DNA from: Closterium sp. Naga37s-1
Taxonomy: Eukaryota > Streptophyta > Zygnematophyceae > Desmidiales > Closteriaceae
Direction: 5' to 3'
Length of the DNA stretch: 64,000 nucleotides
Assembly: GCA_947471745.1 (NCBI GenBank)
Contig: CANJKZ010000533.1
Location: forward strand, 72,001 to 136,000
Below, in pieces: positions 1 through 11,487 of this stretch. Every line of letters starts with the position of its first letter. Position 1 is the stretch's first letter. Both the position numbers and the translations under genes were made by a program. The notes under the pieces are model-generated. The model was not told the origin of the DNA. It saw nothing but the letters and a program-made list of their open reading frames with translations, and did not search any database.

Positions 1-3000
1 AGGAGGGCACACACATGACTGGGAGAAGTTATTGACGACAAAGAGTGAATACGGCAGTGAAGCAAGTGGCAGGAGGATGAAGTGAACTGAGGCGTGTGGG
101 CCAAAAGAGGACTGAGAGCCACACGCAGACCCAGCCGGTAAAAATTGGTGCAGGGGGTGGCGGAAGTGGAGGGAGTGGGAAGGGCGCACCTTGCTGTGGA
201 GCTGACGCCGGCAGCTTCATGGCTGAAGACGCGGCCGTGGAGGACATCGCCGGCAGCCAATCAGGTGCTGCTGACTTGGCAGGAGGGGCACTGGAGGGAG
301 CAGCAGAGAGTGCAGGTGTCTTGCGGCGGTGGGAGGGCAGCAGCGAGGAGGGCACGGAGGGGGAGGGGGGGGTGTCGGCCCGGTCCTTCTCCTGCGACAG
401 GTACGCGATGCCACGTGACAGCCGGATGGAGCCTGTCACCTCAGGGGCGGCCAGGCTGCCCATCACACTCACGCCCGCGTCCACCAGACCACTGCGACCA
501 CACACGCACACACAACACAATGGGGCACTGTCACCCAGGTGTGAGATCTGGTGCTGACAGCCACAGCCACGGTTGCAAACCCCAAACTGCAAAAGCTGAC
601 ACAGAATCAGTCAAGCAAAAATCCAGTGACAAAGGGTGAGGCCCCACCTGAACACATTGCGTGCTCGCACTTCAAGACCCTCCGCTGTGATGCTGATTCC
701 CTCCCCAGCCTTGCTGTCCTGTGCATGCTCCCCCTCTTCCCTCCCACTCCCCCTCTTCCCCTTGCTTCCCCTCCTCAACCCACCAAGCGTCTCCTCCCCT
801 TCCCCTTCCGCCCCCTCAACCCCCCCCTCGTGTGCGGGCAGGCCGAGAGGCAGAGAGCCCTCGACGCGCAGAGTGCCACGGCGCCCCATGCGCCCCTCCA
901 GCCCGTCCACCAGCAGCTGCTGCGCCGCGATGCGGATGCGCCCCCCCCCGGCCGTGAGCGGGCGCGGCAGCACGGGGGACGACGCCGTCACACGGCTGAA
1001 CACCGCCTCCGCCGCCACCTCTGGCCGCGCCAGCGTGCCACTCACCTGCCGCCCGCACAGCGCCGTGGGAGAGAGGCGCGGGAGAGAGAGGCATGGGGAG
1101 AGACGTGTGGGTGCAGAGTAATGACAAGTCAAAGCAAGAATGCTGAAGTCACTATAAGACTGGCCCACCTGAGCAGAGATGGCGGCACCCACCTGAGCAG
1201 AGATGGCGGCGTGGCCGTGGATCCAGCGGAAGGAGGGTGAGAGCGCGGTGAGCAGCATCATGCCGGCGTCCTGCACACTGGCCTCCACCTGCATCTGCTC
1301 CGCCTGCTCCTCGCCCTCAAACGCCCCCTCCAGCTCCACCAGACTGCGCAGCAGCTCCGGCCCCTTCTGCGCACCCTCCCCCTCCCCATCCCCCTCCTCC
1401 TCCTCCTCTTCCTCCTGCTCTTCCTCCTCTCCTCGGCTTCGCCACCATCGCCACTCCCCGTGCCCTCGCTCCACAGCCCTCCCTCCTTGTCCAGCCAGTC
1501 CCAGTCATGCCACAGCCGGCTGCTCTCCCGCGCTGCACCGCCACCTTCCTTCTTCTGTGTCGCCTCCACACCCGCCTTCTGCTTCTTCTCGCCTGCCTTG
1601 CCCCTCCGCTTCTCCTGCACTCTGCCTCCACCAGAAGCTGCCATCCTCCCTCCACCGCCCATGTCCCTGCCTGCGCCCTGCACCTCCTGCCCTGCCTGCG
1701 CCGTCTGCCCTGCGTGCCCCCCCTGTAGCGGCGGCAGCGGCACGTTGCCCTTGATGCGCACCTGGCCCGCGTCCACTGCCGGCTCCAGCACCGCGTGGAA
1801 CAGCAGCCGCGACGCCCTCGTCAGCGACGCCGCCACCTCCGCCCTGCCCAGCGCCACGCCCGCTATCTCCCCGTCCAGCAGCCGCAGCTGCCACCGCAAG
1901 GGGGCGCGGGGGGGGAGGGGGAGAGGCAGCAGGGGAGTGAGACGAGGAGCGACCACTCAAGAGGGATAGACGAACAAGGCAGCAAGTGAAGCAAGAACAT
2001 GCAGAGTGAGAAATGGAGTACTGGTAGGCGCAGCATTGGAGTGCGTGCACCCACCTGCACGTCGCACTGTGGCTGGGCGAAGGAGCCCGACAGGTCGCCC
2101 TCCACGTGCACCACGCCCCTCACTGCCGCCTGCTGCACGCCCACGGGGGGCGAGGGGGGGAACGGCGCACCAGAGGCAGCAGCGGCAGCGGAGGACTGGG
2201 AGGGCGCCGCGGCGTGGAGGGCTTGCAGGAAGGTGGGGACGAGGTGGGCGGGGAAGTTGAGCAGCGCAAAGTGCAGGCTGGGCGCGGGGCCAAAGACAGT
2301 GCCGTCCGCATGCACCGTGGCGCCGTCATCCTTCTGCAGCAGCAGCCGCTCCACCTGCAGGCCCCCCGTGTTGCTGTACCGCCCCCGCGCCTGCAGCTGC
2401 TGCAGCCGGTACCTGCCCGCCTCCCAGTCGCTGCCGTGCACGTCAAACGATGCTGACGTGTCGCCGTTGCCACCCCCACTCGCCTCCAGCACCCCGTGCC
2501 AGCGCCCCCGCAGGTCCACCAGCCCTGGCAGCGCCTCCGCTGCCACCCCCCCACCCACGTCCGTGCCCGCTGGCTCCCACTCGCGCTCCCTCTTCTCCCG
2601 CACATACTGCTCCCACCAACAGGGCCGCAGCGCGGGAGGGAACAAAGTAAAGATTAACGGATGGGTGGCAGTGGGTGAAGGGAAAGGAGTGGAACGAGAA
2701 GAATGCACAGCGACATGACAAGCAAAAATCATCTCTGCTCTGAAGCAGACAGGCGCTAGCCGGTTGAGTGTGGGGGGGAGGGTGGCGGGCAGAGAGGACG
2801 CACCTCAAGCTGGTGCTGCAGGGAGTGGGAGGCGAAGCCAACCTCCTCGATGCCGTGCAGGAAGAGCTCCTTGGAGCGCAGCAGCACCGCCGGGTCGTGG
2901 CTGCGCGACAGAATGCGCAGCCCCGGCAGCATCTCGCTCACGTCAGCGTGGGGCACGTCGAGGCGTAAGCGCCAGCGGCAGCTGCCCCGGCATCGCCCTC

Positions 3001-5485
3001 TGCCGCCCGCCTGCACCCCACTCCACGTCCACGCCACGCTCCGAGGCCGCGGCAGCCGCAGTGGCAGCAGCGTCGGGGGTGGGCGTGGAGGCTGAATGGG
3101 AGGAGGTGGTTCTGTCCCTATCGCGCTCCCTGTCCCACTCCCTCATCCCCGGCAGCACATACTCCCCCTGTACCTCGTACCGGCTGTTTGCCTGCTCCAG
3201 CACCGACCGCTCCAGAGTCACCTGCCATCACACATGCACACACACGTGCATGATGAGACAGATGCACACGTCATGCAGAAAGCGCAAAGGACAGTAGAGC
3301 ACAGCACTCTGCTTTCGGTCCTCACCACGTCGCCGGTCCAGCGGAAGGCAGCATGCAGGGCGTCACAGAGCATGCCGCTGAAGCGCGGGCGCCGCACTGC
3401 GAGGGAGCCGTGGCCGCGGCGCTTGGCGAAGTTGAGGCGCACGGCAGCGCGCTCCACGAGCCCGCGCAGCGACGCCAGCTCCAACTCGTCCAGCGGCAGC
3501 GCCCTCACCTCCAGTGCTGCTGTTGCCCCCACGCGCACATGCCCCTCCACACTCATCTGCCCCCGCTGCACCCGCACCGCTCCCCCCGCTACGCCCCCTA
3601 AACCGCCGCCCGCGCTGCCTGCTGCTGGTGCCGCTGCTCCCACATCGAAGAGCGGGAAGGCCGCCTCGGAGGCCTGCACCTGGGGCATGTAGGACGACGA
3701 GGCATGGGGGATTGTAGGGACAGGTGGCAGCACGCCATTGGCTGAGAGCTGCAGCATGAGCTGCTCATCGCCACGGCCCACGGTGTGCAGGTTGAAGCCG
3801 TGGGGACTCACAGCCACGCCGCCTGACAGGTTCGCCCCCAGCAGCAGCTGGTTCAGCTTCAGCCCCTGAATGAGCACACTCCCCTCCAGCCCTGCCAGCC
3901 CCGCCTCTGCCTCCTGCCTCGCGCCTCCACCCCCCCCTGCCTCGTCCACCGCCCCCGGGTGCACCTCACTGCCCCACGGCACGCGCGCTGACACCTTGAA
4001 GCGCCCCGACAGCCGCAGGTGCCGCAGGGAGGGCTGGGGGGGCGGCACGGGCACGGGGGCGGCGGGCAGCAGCGCAAGGGCGTCGAAGGCCCTCAGGCGC
4101 GCCTCTGCCTCCACGCGCTCCACACGCGGGCGCGGGGGCAACGGGGGCAGCTCCCTCGACAGCACCGGCCACGGGCGAGCGGCACCGCGGGGAGGGCGCG
4201 GGGGGGTGGGGCAGGGGGGAGGGGCGGAGACGGAGGCGGAGAGGAGGAGGTCGAGGGCGTGCGCGTGGGTGGCGGCGTGGGCTGTGTCCCTCGTGAGCGC
4301 CACCGACCCCCTCATCCCCTCCAACGGGCCCCTCGCCTGCGGTGCCTTCCATGCCGCCTCCACCGTGCTGCCGTGGTAGGGTGGGGTTGAGGGAAGAAAG
4401 AGAATGGGTTAGACAAAGGGAGACGGACGAGAACGGGTGTGCATTGACAGTGGGAAAACAAAGAGAAGAAAACGAGCGAAAGAGCACATACCAGCCCAAG
4501 AGAGAATACGGCAAAGTACGGCAGAGGGAGGCAGAGGGAGGCATACGGGGAGAGCAGGGAGCCTCTGAAGGCGGCTTCGCCTGAGGCGAGGCCGAGCAGC
4601 GAGGGCGGAGCAGCGGTGGCGGGCGGCAGGTAGAAGGCGAGCAGGCGGTCCAGCGACACCCCCGCCGCCCAGCAGTCCACACTCACTGCCGATGGATCCG
4701 CCTCTGCCTGGTGCAAACCATGGGGGGGCGAGCGAAGGGAAAAATGAAGGGGGGGGTGGGAACGGGCAAGCAGGTGTTGGTGGTGGACAGTGCTTGGTAC
4801 AGACGGCAAGACAGGATGCAGGCAAGACAGTTAATCACCCACATTCGCACGCAGCTGCGGACACACCCCACTCACCTGAGGACACACCCACAGCGTGCCC
4901 GCCCCTCGGATCTCCCCCCCTCCCACCGGCACCGCCCGCACCCCATGCAGCTCCGCCACCTGGTGTGGGGGGGAAGAAAGGGGAAGGAGGGGCATGGGAA
5001 GGGAAAGGGGAAGGGAGAAGGGGAAGGGTGGAAAAGATGGGATGCGCACATGGTAGTCGTGATGAATGAAAGGGTGTTGCTTGCCACGATGGTCTCCCTT
5101 ATGACTCAACACCCATCCATGCATCAAATGCAGCATGCACATTGCACCCATGCCCCTGGCATCACATCACTGACACAGTCATCGGTGTTGAAGGTAAAGT
5201 TGGCCGTGGCGGCAGTCACGGGCACGCGGTCATACGCCCCCACTGCCCCCTCCCCCCGCCACGCCTCCACCGCCACCGCTGCATCCGACCCGGCCACCGC
5301 AGCAACGGCTGCATCCACGTCAGCAGGCTCTGCTGCCAGCTCAGCAGTGCCTTCAAAGATCGGCGCATCGAGAGGCCCGCGGCAGAAGAGCAGTCCTTGC
5401 AGGCTCCCTGCCAGCTGGCAGAAGGTGATTGGAGAGAGCGGGTTGGCGGTGCTAGTGTGAGAACGAGAGCAGATGGTGCGCGCAT

Positions 5486-5542
<57 letters not shown>

Positions 5543-8500
5543 TGCATCACATACAGGGTATGGCAGGGGCTTGGCGTTGAGTGTCTTCATGAGCAGATTC
5601 GCCTCCACGGTTTAAACCTGCGCTGTGATGCGGTACTGTCCTCCGGCGCCCTGGTTGAGGTCCATGTCCCCCGACGCCCTCAGTGGCACGTGGCCGTACC
5701 GCCCCTCCACCCCGTGCAGGAACAGCCGCTGCCCCTCCAGCACCACCGCCCCGCTCACTCCCTGCTCGCCCGGGGGAGCATGTCGATGCACAGGCGGAGA
5801 GGGGGCGAAACGGCAGGGAGAGGACGTGAGAAACAATCATGTGAAGGACGGTGCGAGTGTGATGGTGCAAGTGTGTGGATGGTGCGAGTGTGCGGATGGT
5901 GTGAGTGTACGGATGGTGTGAGTGTACGGATGGTGTGAGTGTACGGATGGTGTGAGTGTACGGATGGTGTGAGTGTGTGGGTGGTGTGAGTGTGTGGGTG
6001 GCGTGAGTGTGTGGATGGTGTGAGTGTGAGTGGCCATACAGTGAACGGGGGCCTTACAGTGAACGCACAGGGGGACTCCCAGATTTGGAAGGCGAGGTCT
6101 CTGATGTCCACCCTGCCCTTGAAGTTGGGGAATGAATCCCCCGCCCCCATCCACAGCTGCACCTGCTCTCTCTCCATCACAACCCCCCGGCCCCCAAACA
6201 CACACCGCAGGTGCGCACATGCATGCGCACGCGGACACGTATGGCAGCACGACATGGAGTGAGCTGATGAGCACGGTGGGGTCGGCAGTGCATCATGCGA
6301 GAGAAGTGATTGAACGGTGCTGGGGTGTGCTGCGGAAGAGCGAGGTAGGTCTCTCTAGCAGCAAGAGCAGCGAAGCAGCAGGGAGCAGAAGGGAGCAGCA
6401 GCGACCAGCAGTGAGCAGCATAGAGCAGAGAGGCCAGTTCATGGATGTTGAGGTGCTGTGAAGCAATGGAGAGAGCAGAAGCACTGACCTGCCCGTCGGC
6501 CCTCCCGCCGTACCAATCCAATGGGATCTCCAGCAGCCGCTCCATCACCTGCCATGACCGCGTACGTAGGGCATGCCGATGGGGAAGGGGAAGGGGAAGG
6601 GAAGGGGAAGGGGAAGGGGAAGGGTAATACTGTGACACGAGAGACATGAGACGTAGGGAAGTGACAGCAGCAATTACACAAGGACTATGGCAAGCATTGC
6701 ACATGGAGCATATGCACCTGTTGCATACATGCGTGCATGGCAAGCCCGGCATGCATAACACGCCTGGCACATGAAAACATGGCACTTGGAACATGACTGG
6801 CTGCTGGTCACAGCAGATGCAGGTGAGAACATGCAGCCACGCATATGAGCACGCACAGGTGCAAAGAGGTTGTGTGCGGTGACAGTGACAGCCCACTCGT
6901 GCTTGTCCTCGTCCACATCCACTGCCACTCGCAGCAACCCGCCTCCCCCCTCGCCTGCTCCCCCCTCTGCTCCCCCCTCTGCTCCCCCCTCTGCTCCCCC
7001 CTCCGCCTCCTTCCGCCCTGCCGCTGCACCGCCAGGCATCATGTGGAAAGGCGTGGAGAAGCGCTTTCCCTTGCCGCTGCTGCCGGGGGGCTGGGGGGAC
7101 GAGGAGGAGGAGGAAGAAGAAGCGGTGGTGGCGGGGGAAGGGGTGGTGGGCGAGGGGGCAGGGGGGAAGTTGCGGGGGGGGCGGAGGGAGCCGTGGGCAT
7201 CGACCTTGATGCGCTTGTAGGAGTGGGGCAGCGCGGGGAAGGTCACATGCGCATCGATGTGCTCCACCACCCTGCCATGCATGCACGCACACACACACGA
7301 GGCATGGTGTGCCAGTCAATACACATGCATGCGTGTAGGTGTGTGTGTTGTGCACAGAAAAGGGCATCCACGCACGTGGTACACACACGAGGGTCACACA
7401 CTGGGATGGGACGCATGCACATGAGTGAGCAGCAGCATGATAGAGGAGCACATCTCCCCATGACCCCTCACGAGTCGCCCCTAACCACATGTCATCTCAC
7501 CGTGGCTCCTGGTCACCGTAAGCGAGGAGCATGAGGGTGCCGCCATGCACCCTCACTCCCTCCATGCACGGCACCAACCGCCCCGCACCTACCCCTGCTG
7601 CCTCCTCGCCCTGCCTCCCTCCACCTGCCCCCTCTTCACCCCCCACTGCTGCTGTTTGTGGTGCTGTAACCCCCTCCCCAGCTTCACCAGCTCCCCTGCC
7701 CGCACTGCCATGCGTGCCCTTCTCCCCCACCTCGTTGCCATCCCCTCTTCCCCCCTGCGCCTCTGCCCCCCCTCGCCCATATGCTGGGTGCAGCTTGCGC
7801 AGTGCCCACTCACGCGCACACACAGGCGCCGGCAACCCCGCCTTTGACATGCGGGGGGGCGATGGCAGGGGCTGTAGGGAGGGAAGGGGACGGAAGGGAG
7901 AAAGGAGGAATTGGGGAAGGATAGGGAATGGGTTGAATACGGGATGGGCGGTGTGAGGGATGGCAACGATCAGGGGGGCTTACCTCAGCCGCACTCTGAG
8001 GTGCTCGCTCCACCTGTACTGCTGCTACCTCTGCCTGCCGCTGCCTCTGCTCCTGCTGCCACTGCTGTGAATCCGCCGCGCTCACTTGTGACAGTGCCTG
8101 CCCGCTGTGCTGCTGTGCCTGCGCCTGCTGCTGCTGCACGGGGGAAGGAAGGCCAGCAGCAAGAGGAAGGTCCGTGGCATGGCCAGTGGCAGCACCAGCA
8201 GTCAATGAGGCACGCCCCCTGTCTGTAGCCTCCTCCCTCCTTGCTGCTCCGCCCCACGCCCCTTGTGCCTCCACCACCTCTCTTGTTCCGCTCCCTCTCA
8301 CCTCCGCCTCTTGCTCCACATCCACTCCTATTCTCTCGCCCCGGCCCCCCACCTGACCCCCCGCCTGCCCCCCCACCTGCCCCTCCACGAGCCCTATCCC
8401 CACCGGGGCGGCCATGCGCTGGCGGATGGCGAGCGCCAGAGCATCTCTCAGCGCCGACTCGCTGCCCTCCCCCTCGCCTGCACCCCTGCCGCCCTCGCCC

Positions 8501-10953
8501 CACTTCACTCCACCCACGCCACTTTCTTCACCCATCCTAGCCTCACTCCCTCTCACTTCAACCCCTCGTGCGTCACTCTCTCTCCCACCAACTGCTGCTA
8601 CTGTCCCTTCCGTGCTCATGCTACCGTCTCCTCCCCTCCTCGAAAGACCATCGCCATTCGCTCCCACACTAACACCCCCACTCTCCAAGTGCCCCGACCG
8701 CCCCTCACCGCCCGCCATGTGACCTTCCCGCCCCTTGCCACTCTCACGAGCCATCCTCTCCCCTCCCACCGTGCCATCACCGCTCCATCCCCGGCCCCCA
8801 CCCCTTTCGCTCCCACTCCCCCCACTGTGCTGTGTGGGCATTGGGGCGGGGGCAGGGGGCGGGCGGGCGGGGGGCATGAGGTGGGGCGGCAGGGAGGAGA
8901 GGTGGGCCAGGGCCGCCGATGCAGAGAGGGAGAGCAGGTGCTCCTGGGCAGAGAGAGGGGGCGAGGGGGGTGCAGAGGGTGTTGAGGGCGGGGCGCTGGG
9001 GGCTGGCGCAGTGGCGGAGAGGGGGTGCTGGTCGTACCCATGCCACCCCAGCGCCTCCACTGCTGCTCGCAGCACATTGCTCACTGCCCTCTCCGCCGCC
9101 CGCTGCTGCTCCTCCACCCACTCCCACTCGACCCTGGCCTTACCCCCACCCACCTCCGCGCCCCCAACTACTCTCCCTTCCCTTTTTGCACCCATCTCGC
9201 CTTCCCCTCCCCTTCCGCCCAGTCCCTGCGCGCCCCCCTCCCCTCGGTACTCAATCTGTGCCCCTTGCAGTGCCAGCCTGTCCCTCTCCTCCGCTGCTGC
9301 CACCGAGGCTGCGTCCCGAGCCTGGCGTTGCAGGGAGGCTCGGGCGGAGAGAGGCGGGATGGAGGAGGAGGGGGAGGCGGGGGCGTCCATGTCTGCGGGG
9401 ATGCCGAGCCACGTCCAGTCGGGCTGCTGTGCCACCAGCACTGTGGCGCGCTGCACCTGCGCCCCCACCACCACCCGCCCCTGCGCCACCGACGCCACCG
9501 GGTGCAGCTGCACCCACACACGGGCAGCGGGGGCGAGCAGGGTAGACAAGGGAGAAGCGACGGTGGGGGGGGGATGAGATTGATGGAAAACAGCGGCTGA
9601 ATTGAAGGGCCAGGGGAGGGGCGGCTCTACGAATGTGTGTGTGCAGGTGCCAGTTGTGGCCACATGCACATGCTGTGTGCAGCACAGTGGCTGTGCAGCA
9701 CTCACCCGCACTTGCACGGCATCTGCATGGGCGCACGAGAACTCAGAGGCAGCAGGGCCGATGGAGACAGGTCCCACGCTCACAGCCCACGGCAGCAGCT
9801 GCTGCACGCGCCCCACTGCCACCTGCCTGCCTGCCTGTGCGCTCGCTGCCGCCTCCACCACGGGCAGCACGCGCGCCTGCACGTACTGCCGCGCCCTCTG
9901 CTGCGCGTACGCCCCCCCGCCCCACAGCAGCGCCGCTGCCAGCGCCCACGCCACCCGCCGCCACCCCACGCCCCGCTCACGCCGCCGCCGCCGCCTCGTG
10001 GCCGCCAGGGGCGGGGTGGGGGTGGGGGTGGGGGTGGGGGGCGCTGCAGCCGCGGGGGATTGGGGGGCGGGGGATGCTGCGGCTCCACGGCGGGGCGGGT
10101 CAGACGCAGCAGGGGCCCTTGGGGAGCGGGAAGAGGGGCTGGGGGAGGATTGGCGCGGAGGGGGCGGGGCGGGCGGAAGGGCAGGGGAGGCGCTTCCGTT
10201 GAGGCTTTCTGGTGGCGGGGACGGCTTGCTGCCGCCGCTGCCACTCGACCTGCCTGACCTTCCGCCACCACCGCTGCTCCCGCCATTATTTCCGCCCCCC
10301 CCAGTACTGTTTCCGCCGTCACTGCCCCCGCCACCGCCTCCGCCACTGTCAGCGCCACCAGCGCCGCCAGAACTGCCAGCCCCCGCGCCAGCCGCCGGCC
10401 CGTCTGCGCTGCCGTCGCCGCCCCGCTTCACCCTCCCGCACACCACGCGCCCATTGCCCCTGCGTCCTCCGCCGCGGCCGTTGGGCGCAACGGCCAGGCG
10501 CGGAAGGAGGAGCGCGGAATGGCGGGTGAAGGGGGAGGGCGCGAGTGGTGGAGTTGAGGTGCGCGGGGGAAGTAGACGCGCGCTCGAGGAGCCTGAAAGC
10601 CACGCGCTGCTGGCGCTGCTGAGACCGGCGGCGGAGGATGCGGGGAAGGGGGAGAGTGACGCGCGGCTCGGCACGCGGCGCGGTGAGAGCGCCCCTAAAC
10701 GGTTCAATCGGCGACTTGACTCTACGGGTCCAATTGCGCATCCCGCGCTTGCGTGGGCTGCGGAGGTGGCGGACACGCGCGGAATGGAGGGGGAAGAAGG
10801 CGTGCGCAAGAGGGGCGCGGGGCGAGCAGGCAGCGTGGGCTGGCGGAGAAGAGGCGCCGCATGGGAGGCACGGGGCGGCAGCGCCTCATGTGAGGGAGTG
10901 AGGACAGGGGCGCGCTGGGGAGGTGGGAGAGCGAATGGGAGCGCGGCGGGCAT
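1..10953 (-). CDS. TIC236: TIC236/TamB-family chloroplast inner-envelope protein, 3' partial
   Basis: TIC236 is the plant counterpart of bacterial TamB. It is anchored in the inner chloroplast envelope and spans the intermembrane space to link the TIC and TOC import machineries. The ATG is at 10953. Exon 1 (10953-9706, 416 codons) has a low-complexity, Gly/Pro/Ser-rich N-terminus that includes the presumed transit peptide, then an Arg-rich stretch and one hydrophobic helix near residues 330-350, followed by YVQARVLPVVE and SIGPAASEFSC as in plant TIC236. Exon 2 (9507-7984) carries DWTWLGIP and a very long low-complexity insert. Later exons hold family blocks in the expected order: GGTLMLLAYGDQEPR (about 7530), ERLLEIPLDWYGGRADGQ (6520), SFPNFKGRVDIRDLAFQI (6120), LNQLLLGANLSGGV (3850), LPLDELELASLRGLVE (3480), YEVQGEYVLPG (3170), SGGGNGDTSASFDVHG (2470), VRLLDGEIAGVALGRAEV (1870) and TGSIRLSRGIAYLSQ (430). 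The DUF490 C-terminus lies beyond the left edge. Reading frame changes near 3000 and 1400 are not explained by an obvious intron. Confidence 0.93.
1168..1215 (-). repeat. 24-bp duplication of a TIC236 splice donor
   Basis: The minus-strand sequence GCCGCCATCTCTGCTCAG followed by gtgggt or gtgggc occurs twice in tandem, so the exon end AAISAQ has two consecutive donors 24 bp apart. Because 24 is a multiple of three, both would keep the frame and differ by eight residues. Confidence 0.85.
5488..5540. repeat. (CA)n microsatellite in a TIC236 intron
   Basis: An uninterrupted CA run of about 53 bp in the intron between the LLMKTLNAKPLPYP exon and the LAGSLQGLLFCRGPLDAP exon of TIC236. Confidence 0.97.
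5872..6033. repeat. 17-bp minisatellite in a TIC236 intron
   Basis: About nine tandem copies of ggatggtgtgagtgtac, decaying on both sides, in the intron after the VDIRDLAFQIWES exon. Confidence 0.9.
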
Positions 10954-11487
10954 AGTGGTGACATGGGGGCGCGCGAGGTGCGACGCGGCACGGTGGAGAG
11001 CGTGATCAGGTCCGCCTCACTGCCCTGTGTGTCCTTCGGTTACGGGGCGATGAACTGAAGCTGTTTTCAGATATCCCCGCTTGGAAGCGATGTCTGCATG
11101 TACCCATACGCTTTATCAGCAATCAATCAAAGGTCCTAGTTGCACAGATTACTTTGATTAATGGGGTGGGCAACCAGGAGACCAGTTTGCAAGAAAAGAA
11201 TGGCATAAATGGAAGAATCTGCTATTCATTCAAGCCTTTCAGATACAAAACAAACCTACGCAAGGAATAGCTGTTTTATCAGGAACCACCCAAGCACACC
11301 AGGTGTCCAAGCTCTAAGTGGTGCTTCTCTTACACTACAAGCGCCGGCATGGCCGAGGCAAGGGAACCTGCCCAGAGAATTTGCCGGCGCAACCAACAGG
11401 CCCTGCATTGCACGCACCGCCTCATGACTCATGGCGCAACAAGCTTGGAGACCCTGATGCGGTGCGCTGTGGTGCGATGCGGTGCGG
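10954..11487. other. Intergenic: TIC236 upstream region and 3' side of the UBX gene
   Basis: This is a 534-bp gap between two genes on the minus strand, so it should hold the promoter and 5' UTR of TIC236 and the 3' UTR of the UBX gene. It is less GC-rich than its surroundings between 11040 and 11300. I see no RNA gene, repeat or convincing open frame in it. Confidence 0.6.

Noticed and set aside
7810-10953. A single uninterrupted 1,047-codon protein
   Set aside because: Sequence similarity to TIC236 requires removal of 9508-9705 as an intron (VQVR joins LHPVASVAQG). The open frame merely reads through it.
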